The notes under the pieces: model-generated | Seen by the model: the letters and a program-made list of their open reading frames with translations, nothing else | What the model was told of the DNA's origin: nothing | Database searches by the model: none | Position numbers and translations under genes: made by a program | Part shown: piece after piece, positions 1 to 5,020 of the stretch | Position numbering within the stretch: position 1 is the stretch's first letter | Layout: each line of letters opens with the position of its first letter | Assembly (NCBI GenBank): GCA_018968995.1 | Contig: JAGWZD010000180.1 | Coordinates: 1-5,020 of the forward strand | Reading direction: 5' to 3' | Source of the DNA: Bdellovibrionales bacterium | GTDB lineage: Bacteria; Bdellovibrionota; UBA1018 | DNA: 5,020 nt

Positions 1-1
1 T

Positions 2-412
2 GCATCTGAAACAGCTGCCCCCTTGTTTAAAGGGGTGCTTAATGCGGTTGTGAATCGCTTCAGCATCCCATCGGATCCGAAGCTTGTGCGACAAAGAGTC
101 ACTCCCGCTCAGCAGCCATCACTTGCTCACGAGGATTCATTAGAGACAAATCAGGCTCATGCCGTGCTACCGATAGTTCAAGGCGCTGTGACAGGCGCTA
201 TCCCGGCTGCCTGGGATGAGTCAAACACTGCTGTTGATTGGAAAATGCCTTCTTTAATTGGACTTACTGCTCGCGAAGCCCTTCGCGCTCTTCAGGGGCG
301 TCCTTTTGAAGTCGAACTTGATGGACGAGGTCTTGTCAGATCTCAACGACCTGAGGCGGGAAAGACAGTGGCCGGCAGAACAACAGTTCGGCTGAACCTT
401 TCTCCGCAATGA
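2..412 (+). CDS. ftsI: Division-specific peptidoglycan transpeptidase (PBP3/FtsI type), C-terminal part with PASTA domain; 5' end outside window
   Basis: The frame is open from base 2 to the TGA at 410-412, giving 136 visible residues; the TTG at 23 is an internal codon, not a start. The first residues (AAPLFKGVLNAVVNRF) match the closing helix of class B penicillin-binding protein transpeptidase domains, where an 'APvF..i...l' pattern is usual. The catalytic SxxK, SxN and KTG motifs lie upstream of the window. A linker of about 50 residues, rich in Gln, Ala, Pro and Ser, follows. A single PASTA domain comes next (about nt 239-409), with its P-x-L-x-G-x-x-x-x-x-A-L start and a later G-x-V-x-x-Q-x-P-x-A-G core. 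The known family role is cross-linking of septal peptidoglycan in the periplasm together with FtsW. Assignment as FtsI rather than an elongation PBP2 rests on the position directly before murE, on ftsW downstream and on the PASTA tail. A SpoVD/PBP2x-like name would describe the same architecture. Confidence 0.88.
   Translation, partial: ASETAAPLFKGVLNAVVNRFSIPSDPKLVRQRVTPAQQPSLAHEDSLETNQAHAVLPIVQGAVTGAIPAAWDESNTAVDWKMPSLIGLTAREALRALQGRPFEVELDGRGLVRSQRPEAGKTVAGRTTVRLNLSPQ
239..409 (+). other. PASTA domain encoded at the 3' end of ftsI
   Basis: About 57 residues from WKMPSLIGLTAREAL to the C-terminus fit one PASTA repeat: a Pro-x-Leu-x-Gly entry, an amphipathic helix (AREALRALQ), a short strand (FEVELDGRG), the V-x-x-Q-x-P-x-A-G turn and a last strand (TTVRLNLS). 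PASTA domains are known from PBP2x, SpoVD and Ser/Thr kinases, where they contribute to localisation or to binding peptidoglycan or partner proteins. Only one copy is visible and it ends at the protein terminus. Its function here is inferred from the family. Confidence 0.85.
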
Positions 413-1935
413 GGTCCGTTTACCAAAATATTTCTGATCTTGCGATTTCCGCGACAGCGATAACCCAGGACTCGCGCCAGGTGATCCCTGGTTCCATTTT
501 TTTTGCACTTCGAGGCTCAAAAAGCGACGGGCATGATCGTATTTTGGAGGCCTTTCAGGCTGGGGCCTTGTACTGCGTTATCTCCACAGAAAATTCTATT
601 CCGCATGAGTTATCGCCTGATCTCCATTGCCGGTGTCTTCAGGTGCCCGATACTCGTGAGGCCTTTGCTTGGGCCTGTTCAGCAAAAAATGGTCATCCCT
701 CTCGCCAAATGATCGTGATTGGAGTTACTGGCACTAGTGGAAAGACAACAACAACTTACCTGATAGAGTCCATTTTTCGTCAAGCGGGGCATAAAGTGGG
801 TGTCATTGGGACTGTGGACTTTAGAATAGGGGATCAGTCCTATCCATCAACTCACACAACGCCCGCCAGTGATGAGCTTCAGAACCTTTTAAGTAGAATG
901 CAACAAAGTGGATGTTCGGTCGTGGTCATGGAGGTATCTTCCCACGCTCTCAAGCAACGTCGAACACGGGGTGTTGCATTTGATGTAATGGTTTTTACTA
1001 ATTTATCTCGCGAACATCTCGATTATCACGCGGACATGGAGGATTACTTTAGCTCAAAAAAGCTTCTGTTTACGGATTATGTGGAAGACTCATTAGCCAT
1101 TGGAAAGATTCCTCAACTCATTGTGAATCAGGACGATGAATACGGTAGACGAATTCTCACTGAGGCTACTCAAGTGGATCCGGAGTGTTTATGGACCTTT
1201 TCTCTCCAGCGTGATTCCGGCGCTCGTTTTCAAGTTAGTAACTTTTCACTGACACTCGAGGGTTCTTTAGCCCAAGCCCAGTTAAAAGGGTTAAATAGCC
1301 CGATAGTGCTTCAGACCCCATTGTTGGCGCGGTTTAATATCTACAACGTCGTCGCAGCCGCATCTGCCGCCCTCGCTTTAAAGGTCGAACCGCGACTAGT
1401 TGAGGCTGGGGTTCGAACTCTTATTGGAGTGCCCGGACGTCTTGAACGCGTTTCCAATTCCAGGGGGCTGCACCTTTTAGTGGACTATGCTCACAAACCT
1501 GATGCGCTCGAGAAAGTGCTGTCGATGCTGAGCGAGTTTAAAAAACCGGATCAAAGAATCATCACAGTGATAGGGTGCGGCGGAGATCGGGACCGAGGCA
1601 AGCGGCCAATCATGGGTCGGGTTTCAGCCCAATATTCCGATCTCTCGATTGTGACTTCAGACAATCCCAGAACCGAGAGGCCCAGTTCTATTATCGAAGA
1701 GATTCTGCAGGGGATCCCCAATCCCGAGAAGATACTGGTTCGAGAGGACCGCCGGCAGGCGATTTTTGAGGCAGTTCAGTTAGCTAGGGCAGGAGATATC
1801 GTGCTGATTGCGGGTAAAGGGCACGAGGACTATCAGATTCTTGGCGATCCCAAGGCCCCCGATGGGGTTCGAAAGGTCCATTTTGATGACCGGAAAGTGG
1901 CCTCTGAGGCCAGTCAAATCGTCAAAAAAAGCTAA
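409..1935 (+). CDS. murE: UDP-MurNAc-L-Ala-D-Glu:meso-diaminopimelate ligase
   Basis: A cytoplasmic ATP-dependent Mur ligase that adds meso-diaminopimelate to UDP-MurNAc-L-Ala-D-Glu. At 508 residues it is normal for MurE (about 490-510), so it is not a MurE-MurF fusion. The N-terminal UDP-binding domain has DSRQVIPGSIFFAL (21-34). The central ATPase domain has the P-loop TGTSGKTT (107-114), THTTP (148-152), EVSSHAL (175-181) and TNLSREHLDYH (197-207). The likely carbamylated lysine is K217, by alignment with the E. coli 'AAK'. The C-terminal domain has VPGRLE (341-346), DYAHKPDAL (359-367), DNPR (418-421) and GKGHEDYQ (469-476). DNPR is the known signature for mDAP; lysine-adding enzymes differ there. 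The ATG start overlaps the ftsI stop (ATGA, 409-412). No clear SD precedes it, so translation is probably coupled to ftsI. All key residues seen are intact. The gene is usually followed by murF, which is missing here. Confidence 0.97.
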   Translation: MRSVYQNISDLAISATAITQDSRQVIPGSIFFALRGSKSDGHDRILEAFQAGALYCVISTENSIPHELSPDLHCRCLQVPDTREAFAWACSAKNGHPSRQMIVIGVTGTSGKTTTTYLIESIFRQAGHKVGVIGTVDFRIGDQSYPSTHTTPASDELQNLLSRMQQSGCSVVVMEVSSHALKQRRTRGVAFDVMVFTNLSREHLDYHADMEDYFSSKKLLFTDYVEDSLAIGKIPQLIVNQDDEYGRRILTEATQVDPECLWTFSLQRDSGARFQVSNFSLTLEGSLAQAQLKGLNSPIVLQTPLLARFNIYNVVAAASAALALKVEPRLVEAGVRTLIGVPGRLERVSNSRGLHLLVDYAHKPDALEKVLSMLSEFKKPDQRIITVIGCGGDRDRGKRPIMGRVSAQYSDLSIVTSDNPRTERPSSIIEEILQGIPNPEKILVREDRRQAIFEAVQLARAGDIVLIAGKGHEDYQILGDPKAPDGVRKVHFDDRKVASEASQIVKKS

Positions 1936-1939
1936 ATCC

Positions 1940-1969
1940 TTGACTTCAAACTTTTAAAATCAGTAGCAT
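1940..1969 (+). promoter_or_regulatory. Possible weak sigma-70-type promoter in the murE-mraY gap
   Basis: TTGACT (1940-1945) is followed after 18 bases by TAGCAT (1964-1969), matching the -35 consensus at 5 of 6 and the -10 consensus at 4 of 6 positions. A better -10-like hexamer, TAAAAT (1955-1960), lies inside the spacer but has no good -35 at the right distance. Transcription from the first pair would start only a few bases before the mraY ATG, giving an almost leaderless message. The gap is short and AT-rich, so chance matches are likely, and read-through from ftsI-murE is the simpler explanation for mraY expression. Confidence 0.25.
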
Positions 1970-1979
1970 TCCGTTCACG

Positions 1980-3056
1980 ATGCTTTTTCATCTTCTCTAT
2001 CCTCTGCATACGAATTTTTCGGCGCTCAACGTTTTTAAGTACATTTCCTTTCGTACCTTCGGCGCCGCGATTACTGCTGTAGTCATTTGTATGTTGGCGG
2101 GTCCCGCATACATTAAACTTCTGCAGCGCAAACAGATGGGGCAGGCCATTCGAGAGGAAGGGCCCAAGTCTCACCTATCCAAGAAGGGAACACCCACCAT
2201 GGGTGGTGGACTTATCTTGATAGGAATCTGCGTTTCTACCTTATTGTGGTCGGACCTGACGAACGCCTTTGTCTGGGTGGCGATACTGACTACACTGGCT
2301 TTCGGTGGAATCGGATTTTTAGACGATTACCGAAAAGTGATTCAGAAAAATCCAAAAGGTCTTCCGGCACGGCATAAATTTATTCTTCAGTGTTTTTTTG
2401 GATTTATTGCAGCCTTTGCTCTTTATCGCCTCTCTGCTGAGCTACCAAGCTTGAAGTTCCCTTTTTTCAAGGGTTGGTCACTTGATTTGGGACTTTTGTA
2501 TATTCCGTTTGCGATGTTTGTGATTGTGGGCTCTTCGAATGCAGTGAATCTAACGGATGGTCTTGATGGACTGGCGGTGGGTCCAACGATCACCACTTCT
2601 GTAACGTTTCTGATTCTGGCTTATTGCGCCGGACACCTAAAAATAGCGGAGTATCTTCAAATTCCATACGTTGCGGGCTCAGGTGAACTTTCGATATTTT
2701 GTGCATCAGTCGCGATGTCGTGTCTTGGGTTTCTGTGGTTCAACACATATCCGGCTCAAGTTTTTATGGGCGACGTGGGCTCACTGGCCCTTGGAGCAGC
2801 GCTAGCGATTGTGGCGATCGTCAGTAAGAACGAAATTTTATTGGCAATCTGTGGTGGAATTTTTGTTGTTGAAGCACTTTCAGTGATGGCTCAGGTAACC
2901 TCATTCAAAATGACCGGAAAAAGGGTGTTTAAGATGGCTCCCATTCATCATCATTTTGAGTTAAAGGGTTGGGCCGAGCCTAAAGTGATTGTGCGTTTTT
3001 GGATCATTTCGATTCTGCTAGCACTAGTGACGTTGTCGACATTGAAGTTACGCTGA
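1980..3056 (+). CDS. mraY: Phospho-N-acetylmuramoyl-pentapeptide transferase (lipid I synthase)
   Basis: An integral membrane enzyme that transfers phospho-MurNAc-pentapeptide from UDP to undecaprenyl phosphate, making lipid I on the inner face of the cytoplasmic membrane. The 358 residues match the family length (E. coli about 360), with about ten hydrophobic segments. Family motifs are all present: SHLSKKGTPTMGG (64-76), the Asp pair and Lys in LDDYRK (D115, D116, K119), NAVNLTDGLDGLA (187-199), the catalytic-site Asp in MGDVGS (D265) and the PIHHHFE loop (321-327). The start is the first usable one: upstream in frame, no ATG, GTG or TTG occurs before the TGA at 1941-1943, and the N-terminus (NVFKYISFRT) aligns with known MraY starts. 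No convincing SD is seen before the ATG. murE ends 44 bases upstream, and murD starts 10 bases downstream. Confidence 0.98.
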   Translation: MLFHLLYPLHTNFSALNVFKYISFRTFGAAITAVVICMLAGPAYIKLLQRKQMGQAIREEGPKSHLSKKGTPTMGGGLILIGICVSTLLWSDLTNAFVWVAILTTLAFGGIGFLDDYRKVIQKNPKGLPARHKFILQCFFGFIAAFALYRLSAELPSLKFPFFKGWSLDLGLLYIPFAMFVIVGSSNAVNLTDGLDGLAVGPTITTSVTFLILAYCAGHLKIAEYLQIPYVAGSGELSIFCASVAMSCLGFLWFNTYPAQVFMGDVGSLALGAALAIVAIVSKNEILLAICGGIFVVEALSVMAQVTSFKMTGKRVFKMAPIHHHFELKGWAEPKVIVRFWIISILLALVTLSTLKLR

Positions 3057-3059
3057 GGA
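3055..3059 (+). promoter_or_regulatory. Ribosome binding site of murD, overlapping the mraY stop codon
   Basis: GAGGA lies 7 bases before the murD ATG, and its first two bases are the last two of the mraY TGA. A ribosome terminating on mraY therefore sits on the murD SD, which suggests translational coupling of the two genes. It also supports the ATG at 3067 as the start. Confidence 0.7.
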
Positions 3060-3066
3060 CTTTTTC

Positions 3067-4449
3067 ATGAGTAAGTATAAGGGTAAACGAGTTCTAGTTG
3101 TAGGTTTTGGAAGGTCAGGAGTAGCCGTAACTCAGTTCATGGCCAAACAAGGGGCCAAGGTAACTGTCACGGATATGAAACAAAAGACGGAACTAGCGGA
3201 CGGTCTCGCAGCCTGTGCCGATTTGAAAATCGAGTACGAGCTTGGACGACATACTGGGAAAACATTTACGAGTGCGGAGCTTATCGTTCTTAGTCCTGGT
3301 GTACCCTTAAACATCAAGGTGCTTGATGAAGCACGTGCGGCCAATATTCCAATTACGAACGAGGTTGAGATTTCTGCCGCAGGAATTGAAGTGCCTCTGA
3401 TTGCCGTCACTGGCACAAATGGAAAAACAACAACCACGAGCTTGATTGGCGAGATGTTTAAGGCCGACAAAAAGCCAGTATTTGTCGGAGGAAACATCGG
3501 TAAGCCTCTCTTGGACTTTCACTTAGAAGGACAGCCAGCGGACGCCGTGGTTGCTGAGTTATCCAGCTTTCAGCTCGAGCTTGCGGAGAAGCTCACGCCA
3601 GCGGTTGCGGTTTTCACAAACATAGAGCCCGATCATCTAGACCGTTATCCTTCTATGGAGAGCTACATTGCTGCTAAGAAGCGGCTCTTGCAGCTTTGCG
3701 ATCGCAATAGTTTTGTCGTTTTGAACCATGACAACGCTACGGTGGCTCAGCTGGCTAATGAGTCAAAGGGAAGGCTCATGTGGTTCACCAAGAAAAACCC
3801 GATTCAGCTGGGCGGTGAATTTGCAGAGAATTTTTGTGGTTGCTACTACGATTCAGCGCAGCGTCGGATTGTGGCGAAGATTACTGGGAAAGATGAGATC
3901 TACGATGTCTCTCAGTTCAAGCTCTTTGGCGAACACAACAAGGAAAACCTGATGGCCGCTATCTGCGCGGCTCGGGCTCAAGGCGTCTCGCCAATCGCCA
4001 TTCAAAGTGTCATACAAAATTTCCGAGGGGTGCCACATCGCTTGGAATTCGTACGCAAGAAGGACGGGGTCTACTTTATTAACGACTCCAAGGGCACCAA
4101 TGTCATGAGCCTTCAGCGTAGCCTCATGGCTTTTCCTAAAAACCCGATTATTTTGATAGCGGGTGGAAAAGACAAGAATATGGAGTTTTCGCCTCTTGCG
4201 GACCTCGTCCGCGAGCGGTGCAAGTTACTGATTCTCTTGGGAGAAGCGAAAGAAAAGATCAATCGCGCCCTGGGAGATTATGCCGACACCTTTCTGGTCG
4301 GAACTTTTGAAGAGGCTGTGTTGCTCGCCTACCAAAAGTCTAGAAGCGGAGATATCATCCTCTTATCGCCGGGTTGTGCCAGCTATGACATGTTTCGGAA
4401 TTTTGAGGAGCGTGGGGATTATTTTAAAAAGCTGGTGTCTCAGCTCTGA
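3067..4449 (+). CDS. murD: UDP-MurNAc-L-alanine:D-glutamate ligase
   Basis: A cytoplasmic ATP-dependent Mur ligase that adds D-glutamate to UDP-MurNAc-L-Ala, the step before MurE. The length of 460 residues is usual (E. coli about 438). The N-terminal Rossmann-like domain opens with KRVLVVGFGRSGVA (7-20) and has LSPGVP (75-80). The central ATPase domain has the P-loop TGTNGKTTT (115-123), GNIGKPLL (142-149), ELSSFQLE (164-171) and TNIEPDHLDRY (184-194). K204 in YIAAK is the likely carbamylated lysine. The C-terminal domain has GEHNKEN (288-294), GVPHRLE (321-327), NDSKGTN (339-345), GGKDK (366-370) and a SPGCASYDMFRNFEERG segment (434-450), which is very typical of MurD and separates it from MurC, MurE and MurF. 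The ATG has a good SD overlapping the mraY stop. No key residue seen is missing. Confidence 0.98.
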   Translation: MSKYKGKRVLVVGFGRSGVAVTQFMAKQGAKVTVTDMKQKTELADGLAACADLKIEYELGRHTGKTFTSAELIVLSPGVPLNIKVLDEARAANIPITNEVEISAAGIEVPLIAVTGTNGKTTTTSLIGEMFKADKKPVFVGGNIGKPLLDFHLEGQPADAVVAELSSFQLELAEKLTPAVAVFTNIEPDHLDRYPSMESYIAAKKRLLQLCDRNSFVVLNHDNATVAQLANESKGRLMWFTKKNPIQLGGEFAENFCGCYYDSAQRRIVAKITGKDEIYDVSQFKLFGEHNKENLMAAICAARAQGVSPIAIQSVIQNFRGVPHRLEFVRKKDGVYFINDSKGTNVMSLQRSLMAFPKNPIILIAGGKDKNMEFSPLADLVRERCKLLILLGEAKEKINRALGDYADTFLVGTFEEAVLLAYQKSRSGDIILLSPGCASYDMFRNFEERGDYFKKLVSQL

Positions 4450-4463
4450 GCAGAGGTGCTCAG
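4446..4463 (+). other. Perfect 7-bp RNA hairpin across the murD stop codon
   Basis: CTGAGCA (4446-4452) and TGCTCAG (4457-4463) are exact reverse complements separated by the four-base loop GAGG; a further U-G pair (4445/4464) could extend the stem. The murD TGA (4447-4449) lies in the left arm. No run of T follows, so it is not a standard Rho-independent terminator. A role in RNA processing, stability or translation pacing before ftsW is possible, but so is chance. Confidence 0.4.
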
Positions 4464-4483
4464 GCTTGTCGGCGCATTAGGGA

Positions 4484-4489
4484 AGGGAG
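4484..4489 (+). promoter_or_regulatory. Ribosome binding site that sets the GTG start of ftsW
   Basis: AGGGAG lies 6 bases before GTG at 4496-4498, a good SD at the right distance. The next in-frame candidate, ATG at 4511, is preceded only by an A-rich stretch (ACAAAAAG) without an SD. This favours the GTG start. Confidence 0.7.
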
Positions 4490-4495
4490 TCCCGA

Positions 4496-5020
4496 GTGAC
4501 TGACAAAAAGATGTTTTCATTGGCGAGTTTTCGAAACCGTTTCAATGTGAGTATGGCTGGCGTTGACCCGGTGATTCTCGTACTCACTGCTGGGCTGGTC
4601 ATTTTCGGTTTGGTGATGGTTTACAGCTCTTCTTTCATTTTTGCACAAGAGCGCACCGGCAGTGGATTTACCTTTATTTTTAAGCAATTGATTTTTGCGG
4701 TACTTGGAGCGGCCGCGCTGATTTTTTCAGCTCAGGTTCCATACCAAAAATGGAAAGATTGGGCATACCCGATTCTGGGATCAGCTGCGCTCTTGTTAGT
4801 GCTCGTGCTTATTCCAGGAATAGGTGCAAAGTCTGGCGGCGCTCAGCGGTGGATAGGTTTAGGTGGGTTTCGCTTTCAGCCGAGTGAATGGGCTAAATTC
4901 GCGGCATTGGTATTCATTGCGCGTCAACTTACTGTAAAGCAGTCCATGATTCACCGATTTCTTCCATCAGTCGGATCAGTATTCGTTCTTTTGATGCCGC
5001 TATTTGGTTTGCTTCTTTTG
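4496..5020 (+). CDS. ftsW: Septal peptidoglycan glycosyltransferase FtsW (SEDS family), N-terminal part; 3' end outside window
   Basis: The frame is open from GTG 4496 to the window end, 175 codons, which is under half of a usual FtsW of about 380-420 residues. A short basic cytoplasmic N-terminus (about 1-22) precedes hydrophobic segments at about 25-47, 62-80, 91-109, 131-145 and 157-175. The SEDS signature is present: a Gly-rich stretch, then QRWIGLGGFRFQPSEWAK (117-134), equivalent to the 'RWI.lG....QPsE..K' motif shared by FtsW, RodA and SpoVE. The known role is polymerising lipid II into glycan strands at the division site, paired with FtsI. Naming it FtsW rather than RodA rests on its position after murD in a dcw cluster that also carries ftsI. 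The more distal catalytic and FtsI-contact regions are not visible. It starts 46 bases after murD and is probably in the same transcript. Confidence 0.93.
   Translation, partial: MTDKKMFSLASFRNRFNVSMAGVDPVILVLTAGLVIFGLVMVYSSSFIFAQERTGSGFTFIFKQLIFAVLGAAALIFSAQVPYQKWKDWAYPILGSAALLLVLVLIPGIGAKSGGAQRWIGLGGFRFQPSEWAKFAALVFIARQLTVKQSMIHRFLPSVGSVFVLLMPLFGLLLL

Noticed and set aside
181..199. Short direct repeat AGGCGCT (181-187 and 193-199) in ftsI.
   Set aside because: Seven bases repeated once in a low-complexity linker; consistent with chance.
272..287. Perfect inverted repeat CGCGAAG-CC-CTTCGCG inside ftsI.
   Set aside because: It lies in the helix of the PASTA domain (residues AREALRA) and is explained by coding of Arg, Ala and Glu/Leu codons; the loop is too short for the full stem and nothing nearby suggests a regulatory role.
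727..756. About 25 of 30 bases match between the P-loop regions of murE (727-756) and murD (3409-3438).
   Set aside because: Both encode the conserved Mur ligase ATP-binding motif TGTxGKTTT, so the similarity follows from shared ancestry and protein constraint rather than a DNA repeat element.
1924..1930. A7 run near the 3' end of murE as a possible frameshift site.
   Set aside because: Slippage would alter only the last residues and meets stop codons within a few codons; no downstream frame would be usefully joined.
3132..3497. Minus-strand open frame of 121 codons opposite murD, and similar minus-strand frames elsewhere.
   Set aside because: They lie wholly within strongly conserved + strand genes, show no recognisable domain and look like shadows of the coding frame.
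4485..4493. Small palindrome GGGAGTCCC overlapping the ftsW SD.
   Set aside because: The centre is a single base, so it cannot form an RNA hairpin, and nine bases are too few to support an operator claim.

Overview
This window is an uninterrupted stretch of a division and cell wall (dcw) gene cluster. All genes are on the + strand, in the order ftsI (3' end) - murE - mraY - murD - ftsW (5' end). Every protein is intact within what can be seen. The remaining ORFs are shadows of these genes in other frames, and there is no sign of mobile DNA, RNA genes or CRISPR arrays.

The organism is a bacterium with meso-diaminopimelate (mDAP) peptidoglycan, because MurE carries the DNPR substrate-selecting motif. 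Base composition looks close to 50% GC by eye. MraY begins with a leader resembling 'MLYHLLYPL' as recalled from delta-proteobacterial proteins. The division transpeptidase ends in a PASTA domain, which classical gammaproteobacterial FtsI lacks. Together these suggest a Gram-negative of the former Deltaproteobacteria, possibly Bdellovibrionota. This placement is an inference and is not proven by the window.

Layout: 2-412 is the end of the division transpeptidase, with a PASTA domain. 409-1935 is murE, joined to ftsI by a 4-base ATGA overlap. 1936-1979 is a 44-base gap with a possible weak promoter and no murF. 1980-3056 is mraY. 3067-4449 is murD, whose Shine-Dalgarno (SD) sequence overlaps the mraY stop. 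4450-4495 is a 46-base gap; a perfect 7-bp hairpin straddles the murD stop, and a good SD lies before a GTG start. 4496-5020 is ftsW, cut by the window end. No gene-free stretch exceeds 50 bases.

Function: MurD and MurE add D-Glu and mDAP to the UDP-MurNAc peptide in the cytoplasm. MraY moves the finished phospho-MurNAc-pentapeptide onto undecaprenyl phosphate, forming lipid I. FtsW polymerises lipid II into glycan at the septum, and FtsI cross-links it. The step between MurE and MraY (MurF, D-Ala-D-Ala addition) is not encoded where it commonly sits, so it must be supplied from elsewhere in the genome. The window is mostly ordinary core-genome sequence; the points worth a second look are modest.
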